Positions 1 to 8,634 of a DNA stretch of 64,000 nucleotides are shown piece after piece. Origin of the DNA: Collinsella sp. (GTDB taxonomy: Bacteria > Actinomycetota > Coriobacteriia > Coriobacteriales > Coriobacteriaceae); the NCBI GenBank assembly GCA_018382295.1, contig JAGZQF010000001.1:62001-126000 (forward strand). Reading direction: 5' to 3'. The translations under genes were made by a program, and so were the position numbers. Each line of letters begins with the position of its first letter. Within the stretch, counting starts at the first letter, position 1. The notes beneath the pieces were generated by a model. That model saw nothing but the letters and a program-made list of their open reading frames with translations. It had not been told where the DNA came from and did not search any database.

Positions 1-2
1 CG

Positions 3-320
3 TGCGGTACGTCGATTTTCCAGAGCCCCAACAACTCGCTGTATATGGGCTCGGCTCCGCGCGAAGCGCTCGGCTTTGCGGGCAGCCTGGGTAGTTTGGC
101 ACGCTACGCCGGCATGGCGCTCGGCATTACGGCGGCGTCGCATATCCTGTATGGGCAGATGAGCGTGGCAATGGGCGAGGCCGTGACCAGTTTTGTTACA
201 GGTCGTCCGGACGTATTCCTATTCGGCTTTCGCTCGGTGTTCTGCGTACTCATGGCTGTGGCCGCCGTGGGCTTTGCGCTTGCCATGGTGCGTTTGGTGA
301 AGATGCGCGCCCGCCATTAG
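3..320 (+). CDS. MFS transporter, C-terminal fragment (5' end outside window)
   Basis: The reading frame is open from the first bases of the window and ends at TAG 318-320, so only about the last 105 residues are present. The fragment starts with GTSIFQSPNNS and APREALGFAGSLGSLARYAGMALG, which matches the transmembrane-5/10 region of DHA2-type major facilitator proteins (a conserved Pro-Asn followed by a Gly-rich helix). Two further hydrophobic helices and a short basic C-terminus (VKMRARH) follow. Substrate cannot be inferred. An in-frame ATG at 45 exists but lies inside the conserved region and is not a credible start. Confidence 0.7.
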   Translation, partial: CGTSIFQSPNNSLYMGSAPREALGFAGSLGSLARYAGMALGITAASHILYGQMSVAMGEAVTSFVTGRPDVFLFGFRSVFCVLMAVAAVGFALAMVRLVKMRARH

Positions 321-477
321 CATGTTGGGAGGCTGTCTGCCACGATTCGCGCCGTCCCAAAAAGACTGGTTTGTGGTGCGATGTGGCTTGTGGGGCGGGC
401 GGGGGTCGGTCCGTGGTAGACTATCGAACAACGTTTATTAATCGCGCGGTATCGTTGCCGCGAGAAGGGGTTGCGCC

Positions 478-1056
478 ATGCAGGAGCTTGAGGATCGTAT
501 TCGCCATGACGGCATCGTAAAGGCCGGTAACGTCCTTAAGGTTGATGCCTTCCTCAACCACCAGTGCGACGTTGAGCTGTTCGACCACATGGGCGCCGAA
601 TGGGCCCGTCTGTTCGAGGGTGTCGAGATCAACAAGATCCTGACGATTGAGGCTTCGGGTATTGGTATGGCCTGCATCGCAGCTCAGCATTTTGGCGGCG
701 TGCCGGTGGTCTTTGCAAAGAAGGCCCAGTCCATCAACCTTGACGGCGAGCAGTATGCCACGACCATCTACTCCTTTACCAAGCAGAAGGAGTACCCGGT
801 CATTGTCGGCAAGCGCTTTCTGTCCGAGGGCGATAAGGTCCTGATTATCGACGACTTCCTGGCCAACGGCTGCGCGCTTGAGGGCCTTATTAAGATCTGC
901 GAGGCTGCGGGCGCCGAAGTTGCCGGCATTGGCATTGCCGTTGAGAAGGGCTTCCAGGGCGGCGGCGATAAGCTCCGTAAGCGCGGCTTCCGCGTTGAGA
1001 GCTTGGCCCGTATCGCCGATATGGACTGCGAGAACGGCGAGATCACCTTCGCCTAA
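478..1056 (+). CDS. xpt: Xanthine phosphoribosyltransferase
   Basis: A 192-residue type I phosphoribosyltransferase that converts xanthine plus PRPP to XMP in purine salvage. The sequence carries the family N-terminus (MQELEDRIRHDG, then LKVDAFLNHQ), the IEASGI segment, the FAKK loop and the PRPP-binding signature VLIIDDFLANGCALEG near residues 120-136. Length equals the usual 190-195. An AGAAGGGG ribosome site lies just before ATG 478. I looked for a purine riboswitch in 320-470 and did not find the conserved core. The gene stands alone and ends at a palindrome-plus-T-run terminator. Confidence 0.93.
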   Translation: MQELEDRIRHDGIVKAGNVLKVDAFLNHQCDVELFDHMGAEWARLFEGVEINKILTIEASGIGMACIAAQHFGGVPVVFAKKAQSINLDGEQYATTIYSFTKQKEYPVIVGKRFLSEGDKVLIIDDFLANGCALEGLIKICEAAGAEVAGIGIAVEKGFQGGGDKLRKRGFRVESLARIADMDCENGEITFA

Positions 1057-1083
1057 GCGCGCAACATAAGCGATTGGTATGCG

Positions 1084-1118
1084 ATGTGACAAAGGGACTG
1101 TCCCTTTGTCACATTTTT
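1084..1118 (+). terminator. Palindromic terminator (repeat family B, copy 1)
   Basis: A perfect 15-bp inverted repeat (ATGTGACAAAGGGAC at 1084-1098 and its complement at 1100-1114) with a one-base centre is followed by a T run, so it reads as a Rho-independent terminator for xpt. A near-identical palindrome occurs at 58129-58161. Confidence 0.75.
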
Positions 1119-1139
1119 TGTATGAGGGGAGGTGTTGAT

Positions 1140-1520
1140 ATGGACGAGAACAAGATGGGCTGGCGCGAGTATGCGCGCTTTGCCGAGATGTCGGTTGAGG
1201 AGCTGGCGCGCGATTGCGAGGTACAGGTGTTTCGCGCGACGGGTCCGGGTGGGCAGGGCGTGAACACGACGGACTCTGCGGTGCGCATGAAACATGGGCC
1301 CACGGGGATTGTCGTGACGGCGCGTGAGAGCCGCAGCCAGTTTCAGAATCGCGCGAGCTGCCTGCGTAAGCTGCGCGCTGAGCTTGAGCGTCGCGGGCGT
1401 CCACCGCGTCGACGCGTAAAGACCAAGGTGCCTCAGCGCTCTCGCCAGCGCAGGCTTAATGACAAGCACTTCAACGCCATTAAAAAGGCCAACCGTCGCA
1501 AGCCGGGCGGGGAGGAATAG
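1140..1520 (+). CDS. Small peptide-chain-release-factor-like protein (GGQ domain only)
   Basis: A 126-residue protein consisting of a class I release factor catalytic domain: ATGPGGQGVNTTDSAVR holds the GGQ tripeptide that triggers peptidyl-tRNA hydrolysis, followed by a basic tail rich in Arg and Lys (RRRVKTKVPQRSRQRR). It has no codon-recognition domain, as in ArfB/YaeJ or RF-H type ribosome-rescue factors. By family knowledge it would release stalled peptides from ribosomes; this role is inferred. ATG 1140 is chosen because GGGGAGG lies 6-12 bases upstream; the in-frame ATG at 1074 lies upstream of the terminator hairpin. It converges on the lipid kinase gene. Confidence 0.8.
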   Translation: MDENKMGWREYARFAEMSVEELARDCEVQVFRATGPGGQGVNTTDSAVRMKHGPTGIVVTARESRSQFQNRASCLRKLRAELERRGRPPRRRVKTKVPQRSRQRRLNDKHFNAIKKANRRKPGGEE

Positions 1521-1529
1521 CCTCCTCGT

Positions 1530-1598
1530 AAGTTGCGGTGAAATAGGGACTGTTTATGCAGCTAAAGCCGTAAGACAGTCCCTATTTCACCGCAACTT
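1530..1598. repeat. Palindromic repeat family A, copy 1
   Basis: The 24-bp arms 1530-1553 and 1575-1598 are reverse complements (AGTTGCGGTGAAATAGGGAC) around a 21-base loop. It sits between two convergent genes, where it could stop transcription from both sides. Six more copies occur in the window. Confidence 0.85.
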
Positions 1599-1606
1599 AG
1601 GTGGGG

Positions 1607-2569
1607 TTAGCGGGTGGGGTGCCAGACCTCGAGGGCGCCGGCGAGGATGTCGACCTCGATGCGTGAGGCGACAACGGGCTCGCCGTCGGCCTGGATGGGG
1701 TAGTCGGGCTCCTCCAAGGTGAGCGCGGCATGGCGGCATCGGCGCATGCGAACCGGTGTCAACTTGGTATGGTGGCCGTCCTTAGCCGAAAGAAACATAG
1801 GCAGGGCAACCGCGCGAGGGACGGGGCCGCAGGCGTAGCAGACGTCGAGCATGCCGTCGCAGGGGTCGGCATCGGGGCAGATACGATAGCCCGAGCCATA
1901 CGTGGGGCCCAGCTGAATCGCCATGATGATCGCCCTCACGCGCTCGGCGGGCGCGTCGTCAAAGCTGGCTGTCATGGGGTAATTGCGATAGCGTAGGCCA
2001 AACTGCTCAAGTCCCGAGAGAGTGTAGAGCGGAGTGCCGGCGAGACCCGTCTTTTTGCGCAGCTCGGTGGTGCCCAGGCCGATGGCGGCATCGATGCCGA
2101 TCGAAAGCGTCTGGTCGTAGTACTCAACGGAAGCCTCGCCGCTACCGCTTGCGGGGTTCCATGAGCGAATGCGCCCGATGTCCTGACGCTGCAGCTCGCA
2201 GGAGAGCAGCGCGCCAAAATCCTTACCGGAGAAATCGTCGATGCCGAGTGTTTGGGCAAAATCGTTGCCGGAGCCCACGGGTAGGATGGCGAGAGCGGGG
2301 CGGACCGCCTCATCCTGCGTCATAAGCCCGTTGACGACCTCGTGAATCACGCCGTCGCCGCCAAGGGCGATAACGGTGCGATAGCCCTGAGCCTGTGCGG
2401 CAAGCTCCTTGGCGTGTCCCATGCGCTCGGTTAGCACCAGGTCAAACTGGGATGCGCGTGCAGTCATGTCCATAAAGCGTTGCAGGCGCTCGGCAACTTC
2501 GCGCGCCGCACCCAACTGGGCGGCTGGGTTGGCGATGATGAGCGTGAGGCCAAAATCAGTTGCGTGCAT
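1607..2569 (-). CDS. Diacylglycerol/lipid kinase family protein (YegS/BmrU type)
   Basis: A 320-residue cytosolic kinase of the DAGK_cat family. The N-terminal part has IIANPAA, the nucleotide-binding ALGGDGVIHEVVNGL and the LPVGSGNDFAQTL motif, which together define ATP binding in this family. The C-terminal half has the expected beta-rich substrate domain ending in DGMLDVCYACG and ADGEPVVAS. It probably phosphorylates diacylglycerol or a related lipid; the substrate is not readable from sequence. The start at 2569 is preferred over an in-frame codon at 2641 because GGAG lies 8 bases upstream and homology begins at FGLTLIIANPAA. Confidence 0.85.
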   Translation of the reverse strand: MHATDFGLTLIIANPAAQLGAAREVAERLQRFMDMTARASQFDLVLTERMGHAKELAAQAQGYRTVIALGGDGVIHEVVNGLMTQDEAVRPALAILPVGSGNDFAQTLGIDDFSGKDFGALLSCELQRQDIGRIRSWNPASGSGEASVEYYDQTLSIGIDAAIGLGTTELRKKTGLAGTPLYTLSGLEQFGLRYRNYPMTASFDDAPAERVRAIIMAIQLGPTYGSGYRICPDADPCDGMLDVCYACGPVPRAVALPMFLSAKDGHHTKLTPVRMRRCRHAALTLEEPDYPIQADGEPVVASRIEVDILAGALEVWHPTR

Positions 2570-2656
2570 GGGGCGACTCCCGGCGTATGACGTGACGGTG
2601 CGGTCGCGCTCAGGTCGAATTGCCCCCGATTGTGGCTGCACGTCGAATACTTACGT

Positions 2657-4078
2657 CTACTCTATCAGGTCGTTGTGGCGCTCGATAGCATCCGCTACCG
2701 TACCGCCCTCATCTACAATAAGCGAACGGCGCTTGGGCGAGATAATGCGCTGGGCGGGGTACACGCCGCGGTGTCCGGCGGTTAGGTAGCTGATAAAGGC
2801 CACGATGACAAAGAACCCGGCAGCCGTGCCGTGGAACAGGTCGATGGCCATCATACAGGTGGTGATAGGCACGTTAAGGCCGGCGCAGAACACGCCGAGC
2901 ATGCCCAGCGCTGCCAGAAAGCTGGGATCGATTCCGACGAGGCAACCTATCCAGCCGCCGAGCGCCGCACCGATGCCAAACAGGGGCGTGACCTCGCCGC
3001 CTTGGAAGCCCGCGCCCAGGGTAAGCGCTGTGACGACCAACTTGATGGCTGCGTCCGCCAGGGTGGTGTTGCCGGCAAATCCGGCGCCGGAAAGCCACGT
3101 GGAAAGGCCGGCGTAGTTCCAGGCGTCGAGGAGGGCATAGGCGGCCAAAACCACGAGTGCGCCGATGAGTGCGCGAACGAGGTAATTGGTGATAAAGCGA
3201 CCGTAGAGGCTCTTGACGGTTCGAACCGACCAGGCAAAGAGGCGTGCCGTCAGACCGAAGATAATTGCGCTGATAACAACGATGACGACCGTTTTGGGCG
3301 TCATAGCGGGAACGCTGGCGATAACATTCGCCTCGTACTCGGTTCCCAAGGCAAGCGACGAAAAGTAGCCGGTAAACGAGGCGACCAGGCAGTAGATGCC
3401 CGCGGTGTAGTCGATTTTGCCGATAAAGCACATCTCCATGCCAAAGAAAGCTCCGGCAAGGGGCGAGCCGAATACGGCGCCAAAGGCCGACGAGATGCCG
3501 GCGAGCATGAGGTCGTGGTGGTCATGCTTTTTGAGGTGCGCGAGGCTCGAGATGTTGCTGGCGATGGTGCCGCCAATCTGCACCGCAGCCCCCTCGCGAC
3601 CGGCCGATCCGCCGGTGAGGTGCGTGAGCGTGGAGCAGACGAAGGTGAGAACGGCCATGCGCATATGGATAAGGCGTGTGCCCAGGGCGGAGTCGATGAC
3701 CAGATTGTTACCTCGTTTGGCGGCAAGGCCGTGGTTTTTGTACACCCATGCGGTGGCAACGCCCGCAACGGGAAGCAACGCGTAAATCCACACGTGGTGC
3801 TCGCGATAATCGGTCGCGATATTCAGCGAGGCCAAAAATGCCCAAGCGGCAACACCCATGGCGAGCGAGACGATGACGACGAGTGCGAGCAACTTGGCGC
3901 TCGCGAGTAGGTTGCGGACGTTGCGGCGCGTGTCGGCAGCCAAGAGATGCTCGGAGCGGGTGAGCTGATGCCTGCCTGCCATGATGACGTCGTTCAGGGA
4001 GAAAAAACCGCCATCGTCGAGCGGCTGGGGATGATCCTGCGCTTCGTTTGCGCTTTCGGGTTTGTCGTTATGAGCCAT
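2657..4078 (-). CDS. ClC-family chloride channel / H+-Cl- antiporter
   Basis: A 473-residue polytopic membrane protein. It carries three ClC signatures: GGSAGREGAAVQIGG (with the gating Glu of GREG), GSPLAGAFFGMEM, and GGEVTPLFGIGAALGG near residue 360. About 60 hydrophilic N-terminal residues precede the first helix. Having the GREG glutamate suggests an antiporter, but the second (proton) glutamate cannot be assigned with certainty. In gut anaerobes such proteins often serve acid resistance or fluoride/chloride homeostasis; that is inference. ATG 4078 is preceded by AAAAGAGG at good spacing. It is divergent from moeA. Confidence 0.88.
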   Translation of the reverse strand: MAHNDKPESANEAQDHPQPLDDGGFFSLNDVIMAGRHQLTRSEHLLAADTRRNVRNLLASAKLLALVVIVSLAMGVAAWAFLASLNIATDYREHHVWIYALLPVAGVATAWVYKNHGLAAKRGNNLVIDSALGTRLIHMRMAVLTFVCSTLTHLTGGSAGREGAAVQIGGTIASNISSLAHLKKHDHHDLMLAGISSAFGAVFGSPLAGAFFGMEMCFIGKIDYTAGIYCLVASFTGYFSSLALGTEYEANVIASVPAMTPKTVVIVVISAIIFGLTARLFAWSVRTVKSLYGRFITNYLVRALIGALVVLAAYALLDAWNYAGLSTWLSGAGFAGNTTLADAAIKLVVTALTLGAGFQGGEVTPLFGIGAALGGWIGCLVGIDPSFLAALGMLGVFCAGLNVPITTCMMAIDLFHGTAAGFFVIVAFISYLTAGHRGVYPAQRIISPKRRSLIVDEGGTVADAIERHNDLIE

Positions 4079-4288
4079 ACGTTCCTCTTTTAGGTTGCAA
4101 CGCAAGCATTATAAAACGCGGTAAACGCGACGAGCCGGTGGGTTGGTTTCCATTCTGTTTCGCGGCCTGCAACCGACAGGTGTATTTGCGGGTTCAGGCC
4201 GAGTCGCGGCCATGCGTCGGGGGATTATACTGAGGCAAGCATAAAGAATCGGCGTCCTTGTTGTGCGCCGTGGCATTAAGAGGTGCAT

Positions 4289-5551
4289 ATGGCAGAGAAA
4301 CTCATTCCGCTGGAGGACGCGCAGTCGATTGTCCTGTCGCACGTTGCTCCGACCGATCTCGTCGAGATTCCCGTGTGGCAGGCGGCTGGTTTTCCCTTGG
4401 CCGAGGATGCGGTGGCCGATATCGACATTTCGCCGTTTGCCAACAGCGCTATGGACGGGTATGCCGTGCGCGCAGCCGATCTTGCTGCGGCCACCGGTGA
4501 CACTCCGGTGACGCTCTCCGTCGTAGGACATGAGGCAGCGGGCCATGTCTTTGAGGGCGTGGTCGGCGCGGGCGAGACGGTCCGCATTATGACAGGCGCG
4601 CCAGTACCCGAAGGTGCCGATGCCGTGGTGAAGTACGAGATCGTCGACGTACTCGATGGCGATGGCAACGAGGGCTCGCACGTTCGCTTCTCGGCGCCTG
4701 CCAAGGTAGGGGAGAACGTTCGCTCGGCTGCCGAGGAGGCCCATGCCGGCGATGTTGTGATGCACGCCGGCGAGGTCGTGGCTCCGGCCGGCGCCGGCTT
4801 GCTGGCAAGCGCCGGATACGCGAGCGTGAAGGTGCACGCTGCCCCGCGCGTGGGCATCATTTCGCTGGGCACGGAACTGGTCGCACCGAGTAGGGTACCG
4901 GCACGCGGTCAGATTCGCGATTCCAACTCCTCGGCGCTGATGGCCGAGGCGCTCGATGTAGGAGCCGAGCCCGTGTTCTACGGCATCGCTCCCGATGATG
5001 AACAGGCGATTGCCGAGCTCGTACATCGTGCCGTGCAGGAGTGCGATTTTGTCATTACGAGCGGTGGCGCCTCGGCGGGCGATTACGACTATGTGACGGC
5101 GCTGGTCAAGCGCGAGGGCGAGGTTCTGTTCGATCGGATCTCGATGCGTCCCGGCAAGGCCATTACGTTTGGCTTGCTCGGGGGTAAGCCTTACCTAGGG
5201 CTTTCAGGCAATCCGGCCGCGGCGTATGTGGGCTTCGAGATGCTCGCCCGCCCGGCGATTCGTAAGATGCGCGGCTTTGCCGAGGGCGCGCGTCCCGTGC
5301 AGCAGGCGACGCTCACGCACGGTGTGAAAAAGCGCCAGGACCGACGCTTCTTCGATCGCGCCACGGTTTTGCGCGACCCCGAGACCGGTGAGCTGTTGGT
5401 GACCGAGGCCAAGACGCAGAATTCGGCGCTGCTCGGCACGATGCAGCGGGCCAACTGCCTGCTGCGTATTGACGAAGGACCGTGCGAGCTCAAGGCGGGA
5501 GATGTCGTGGACGTCGTGCGTGTCGACCTGCCTGAGGGAACGGTGCTATAG
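4289..5551 (+). CDS. moeA: Molybdopterin molybdenumtransferase MoeA
   Basis: A 420-residue MoeA that inserts molybdate into adenylylated molybdopterin. Visible family features are the N-terminal DISPFANSAMDGYAVRA (substrate-contacting region), MTGAPVPEGADAVVKYE, the MogA-like domain with GIISLGTELV, ITSGGASAGDYDYV, and the ISMRPGKAITFG / GLSGNPAAAYVGFE segments. Length is usual. ATG 4289 has AAGAGG at 4278-4283; a GTG at 4283 overlaps that ribosome site and is rejected. Eleven bases separate it from mogA, so the two are one transcription unit supplying cofactor to the Mo enzymes downstream (fdhF, the orphan oxidoreductase, the Xdh-like enzyme). Confidence 0.93.
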   Translation: MAEKLIPLEDAQSIVLSHVAPTDLVEIPVWQAAGFPLAEDAVADIDISPFANSAMDGYAVRAADLAAATGDTPVTLSVVGHEAAGHVFEGVVGAGETVRIMTGAPVPEGADAVVKYEIVDVLDGDGNEGSHVRFSAPAKVGENVRSAAEEAHAGDVVMHAGEVVAPAGAGLLASAGYASVKVHAAPRVGIISLGTELVAPSRVPARGQIRDSNSSALMAEALDVGAEPVFYGIAPDDEQAIAELVHRAVQECDFVITSGGASAGDYDYVTALVKREGEVLFDRISMRPGKAITFGLLGGKPYLGLSGNPAAAYVGFEMLARPAIRKMRGFAEGARPVQQATLTHGVKKRQDRRFFDRATVLRDPETGELLVTEAKTQNSALLGTMQRANCLLRIDEGPCELKAGDVVDVVRVDLPEGTVL

Positions 5552-5561
5552 GAGGATCGCT

Positions 5562-6041
5562 ATGGAGTTGAAGATTTCGATTGTGACGTGCTCGGATACG
5601 CGCGATCTTGCCCAGGACGAGGCTGGAGCCGCACTCGAGGAACTTATCGAGGCGCAGGGCTGGACGGTCGCCTCACATGTGGTCGTGCGCGATGACGTCA
5701 GCGAGATTGGTGATGCCATTGTGGAAGCCGCCGATGAGTGCCACGCCAATGTCGTGCTCACCTGCGGCGGCACGGGGCTTTCGATGCGCGATGTGACGCC
5801 CGAGGCGACGCGTGCCGTCTGCGACCGCGATGTGCCGGGTATTGCAGAGGCAATTCGTGCGTACTCGATGACCAAGACGCGCCGCGCTATGCTCTCGCGT
5901 GCTATTTGCATGCAACGAGGTCATACACTTGTCGTAAACTTTCCCGGTTCCACGAAGGCCGCCCGCGAAAGCTGGGAGGCCATAGCGGACCAGCTGGAGC
6001 ACGCGGCTCAGATGACAGCGGGCGGCGGACATACCAACTAA
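5562..6041 (+). CDS. mogA: Molybdopterin adenylyltransferase (MogA/MoaB family)
   Basis: A 159-residue protein that activates molybdopterin by adenylylation before molybdate insertion by MoeA. It shows ITCSDTRD-like N-terminus (SIVTCSDTRD), LTCGGTGLSMRDVTPEATR, the MPT-binding signature of the family, and the VVNFPGSTKAARESW C-terminal motif. ATG 5562 follows GGAGG directly downstream of the moeA stop. MogA and MoaB are hard to separate by eye; the MoeA neighbour supports the adenylyltransferase role. It ends at a terminator. Confidence 0.9.
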   Translation: MELKISIVTCSDTRDLAQDEAGAALEELIEAQGWTVASHVVVRDDVSEIGDAIVEAADECHANVVLTCGGTGLSMRDVTPEATRAVCDRDVPGIAEAIRAYSMTKTRRAMLSRAICMQRGHTLVVNFPGSTKAARESWEAIADQLEHAAQMTAGGGHTN

Positions 6042-6057
6042 GCTATTTACCTGCGGT

Positions 6058-6091
6058 GGGGCGACCTTATCGGTCGCTCCGCTTTTGTTTT
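6058..6091 (+). terminator. Rho-independent terminator after moeA-mogA
   Basis: A 9-bp stem (GGGGCGACC at 6058-6066 with GGTCGCTCC at 6072-6080, one G-T pair) is followed by GCTTTTGTTTT. Confidence 0.8.
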
Positions 6092-6131
6092 CCGCCGAAT
6101 CGACGCCGAGGTGTACGGTAACTCGAAACTA

Positions 6132-6198
6132 TATTCTCTAGCGAGAATAATTTCTCACTACCATTATTCGCACGGAAGTATAATCTGATTGCAGATTA
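6132..6198 (+). promoter_or_regulatory. Candidate operator/promoter region of modABC
   Basis: Two short perfect inverted repeats lie in the 200-base gap before modA: TATTCTC-N4-GAGAATA at 6132-6149 and TAATCTG-N4-CAGATTA at 6181-6198. The second overlaps a TATAAT box at 6179-6184, so a protein bound there would block initiation. I cannot match a good -35 box. A molybdate-responsive repressor is the obvious candidate, but the sequences do not match the E. coli ModE site that I remember, so the regulator is unknown. Confidence 0.4.
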
Positions 6199-6244
6199 AA
6201 GCCTGCGGCGGGGTGCCCGGGCATAGCGTTCGAAAGGGTTGAAC

Positions 6245-7120
6245 ATGTTCGATATGGTTTCTCGCCGCGGATTCGTCTCGCTCTCTGCTGCCGTCGCTGC
6301 CGGCCTTGGTCTTGCCGGCTGCTCGGACAACAAGACGTCCGAGCCGGCCGGATCCGATGCCGGCTCCGCCAAGGCCTCTTCCAAGAAGGAAACCGTCGAA
6401 CTGCAGGTCTTTGCCGCCAACTCCCTCGAGAAGGCCCTTCCCGAGGTCCAGGAGCTCTACACCGACCAGACCGGCACCACCTTCGCCGACACGCAGTTCA
6501 AAGCGTCCGGCGACCTTGTCGAGCAGATGCGCGCCGGTGCCGCCGTCGACGTGCTCATCACCGCTTCCAAGGGCACCATGGATGACGCTGAGACCGCCGA
6601 ACTCGTCGACGCCGACACGCGTGAGGACATGTTCGTCAACGACCTCGTGATCATTCGCGCCGAGGGCTCCGACGCCAAGGTCGAGGCCATCGCCGACGTC
6701 GCGAACCTGGACGGCAAGATTGCCATTGGCGACGCCAAGACCGTTCCCGCCGGCAAGTATGCCAACCAGGCCCTGGCCTCCGTGGGCCTCTACACCGGCA
6801 CCGAGGGCGACGATGGCGAGTATGCGCCCGAACTCGCCGACAAGGTGGCCCTGGCCGATAAGGTCGGCACCGCTGCCGCCTACGTCTCTACGGGCGACTG
6901 CGTGGCCGGTTTTGTCTACAGCTCCGATATCTTCCGCTACGACGGCATCGAGGAGGCCTTCGTGTGCCCCGAGGATTCGCACAAGCCCATCGTGTATCCG
7001 GGTGCCGTTGCCGAGAGCTCCGAGCATGCCGACGAGGCCAAGGCGTTCATCGACTTCTGTCTGACCAACAAGAAGGCTCAGAAGATTTGGGCTAAGTACG
7101 GCTTTGAGCTTTCCGCGTAG
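6245..7120 (+). CDS. modA: Molybdate ABC transporter substrate-binding lipoprotein ModA
   Basis: A 291-residue extracytoplasmic binding protein. The N-terminus has a basic RR pair, a hydrophobic stretch and the lipobox GLGLAGC (Cys about residue 22), followed by a low-complexity Ser/Ala/Lys linker. The mature part has the ModA hallmarks FAANSLEKALPEV, FADTQFKASGDLVEQM, GAAVDVLITAS, and VYPGAVAESSEHADEAKAF. It delivers molybdate (or tungstate) to ModB/ModC. ATG 6245 has GAAAGG 7 bases upstream. It heads modABC. Confidence 0.92.
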   Translation: MFDMVSRRGFVSLSAAVAAGLGLAGCSDNKTSEPAGSDAGSAKASSKKETVELQVFAANSLEKALPEVQELYTDQTGTTFADTQFKASGDLVEQMRAGAAVDVLITASKGTMDDAETAELVDADTREDMFVNDLVIIRAEGSDAKVEAIADVANLDGKIAIGDAKTVPAGKYANQALASVGLYTGTEGDDGEYAPELADKVALADKVGTAAAYVSTGDCVAGFVYSSDIFRYDGIEEAFVCPEDSHKPIVYPGAVAESSEHADEAKAFIDFCLTNKKAQKIWAKYGFELSA

Positions 7121-7188
7121 TGCGGCTTGGCGCGATAATTCCATCGTTTTGTGTTTCACTCCGTCCTTGTATTCGCTTGGAGCTTTTC

Positions 7189-8631
7189 GTGCTTAATAGA
7201 TTCCGCATGCTTGTCACCTGTGCTTTGACCTTTGCGCTTTGCTGGGTGCCGGGATTTGCGTTTGCTGGGGATGCTGAGGACGGGGCCCAGGTTGCTGCGA
7301 CCGCTCATGGGCTTTCCTATGGGATCGAGGGTTTTGAGCGGCTGGCCAAGGGGACCGCTCGTGCCATGGAGGGCCAGCCTGAGGGCTACCGGTTTCCCGT
7401 TGACGAGGACGTGGACCTTGTGGTGGCGCCTGCTGCCGATCGCGTTGTTGTGTGGATATCGCCCAAGGCGGTCGAGAAGTATGGATTTGATCCGCAGGAC
7501 AACGAGTGCGTATCGGGTCTCAAAGCCCTCGTCTGTGAGCTCGACAGCGCAAACTGCATGGGAGGTGCGCAGCTAGGGGACGTGGATCTTCCTTGGTATG
7601 TCACGGCGGAAACAACGTTTGATGCCGGCGGGTATACCTATGGCTTTGACGAGCGCGGTGCGGATGGGGACCGTTATGTGGTGATTGCATCAGCCTCGGG
7701 TGATGCCAAGGGCGGCGCGCGTTGGCTTGATAGCGCTCAAATGGTAGAAGCGTCGTCTGTCGTGTTGCGGGATGAGCGGGGGCCCTTGACCTCTCTGGCC
7801 TCCTTATTGGGCGGCATCGACTACCGACCGTTTTGGGTGTCTATTAAAACGAGTGGCCTTGCCCTGCTGATCTCCTTTGCACTGGGCCTGTTCGCCGCGT
7901 GGAAGACTATGGGTACCTCGAGCCGCGTGAAGGGTTTGCTCGATTCGGTCTTTACGATTCCCATGGTGCTGCCGCCCACGGTCTGCGGCTTTCTGCTGCT
8001 TATGCTGTTTGGCCGCTTGACCGGGGTGGGCCAGTGGCTCATTGCGCACGGCATCTCGATTGTCTTTACGTGGCCCGCGGCGGTGATCTCTGCCGTGGTG
8101 GTGTCGTTCCCGCTCGTCTATCGTACGGCACTCGGAGCCTTCGAGAGTCTCGACACGCAGATGCTCGATGCGGCGCGCACGCTGGGCTGGTCCGAGCGTC
8201 GCATCTTCACCAAGCTTATGATGCCGCTTGGCTGGCCCTCGATTGCCGCCGGCACGGTGCTCGCCTTTGCCCGTGCGATGGGCGAGTTTGGCTGCACCCT
8301 GTTCTTTGCGGGCAACTACGCCGGCATTACCCAGACCATCCCCATCGCCATTTACTTTGAGTGGATGGGCGGCAACACCTCGGTGGCCCTCTTTTGGGTC
8401 GCCGTCGTGATCGTGTTTAGTTTCCTGGTCATCCTGTTCATCAACATGTACACGGCGCATTCGCAAAAGTATCGCGAACGGGGCCTTTCCCGTGCGGAGC
8501 GCAAGCAGGCCAAAGAGTTTGCCGGACAGGGCGATTCGCTCGATCCGGCGGGCGGCGATGCCTTGCGTATCGATCGCGAGGCGCTGGCCGAGCTCATGCG
8601 CGATGATGCTGCGCCGCAGGGAGGTCTATAG
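7189..8631 (+). CDS. modB: Molybdate ABC transporter permease ModB with an extra extracytoplasmic N-terminal domain
   Basis: A 480-residue protein, about twice the usual ModB length. Residues 1-25 look like a signal peptide (TCALTFALCWVPGFAFAG). Residues ~26-205 form a soluble domain with no family I recognise, containing three Cys. The permease proper begins near residue 208 (FWVSIKTSGLALLISF) and includes PMVLPPTVCGFLLLMLFG and the ABC-coupling EAA loop AARTLGWSERRIFTKLMMP. A charged ~60-residue tail follows the last helix. GTG 7189 is chosen because GGAG lies 6 bases upstream; ATG 7207 is an alternative. modC follows after 3 bases. Confidence 0.87.
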   Translation: MLNRFRMLVTCALTFALCWVPGFAFAGDAEDGAQVAATAHGLSYGIEGFERLAKGTARAMEGQPEGYRFPVDEDVDLVVAPAADRVVVWISPKAVEKYGFDPQDNECVSGLKALVCELDSANCMGGAQLGDVDLPWYVTAETTFDAGGYTYGFDERGADGDRYVVIASASGDAKGGARWLDSAQMVEASSVVLRDERGPLTSLASLLGGIDYRPFWVSIKTSGLALLISFALGLFAAWKTMGTSSRVKGLLDSVFTIPMVLPPTVCGFLLLMLFGRLTGVGQWLIAHGISIVFTWPAAVISAVVVSFPLVYRTALGAFESLDTQMLDAARTLGWSERRIFTKLMMPLGWPSIAAGTVLAFARAMGEFGCTLFFAGNYAGITQTIPIAIYFEWMGGNTSVALFWVAVVIVFSFLVILFINMYTAHSQKYRERGLSRAERKQAKEFAGQGDSLDPAGGDALRIDREALAELMRDDAAPQGGL

Positions 8632-8634
8632 GTC

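Noticed and set aside
320..477. Purine riboswitch upstream of xpt
   Set aside because: The conserved core sequences of the purine aptamer are not present in this interval.
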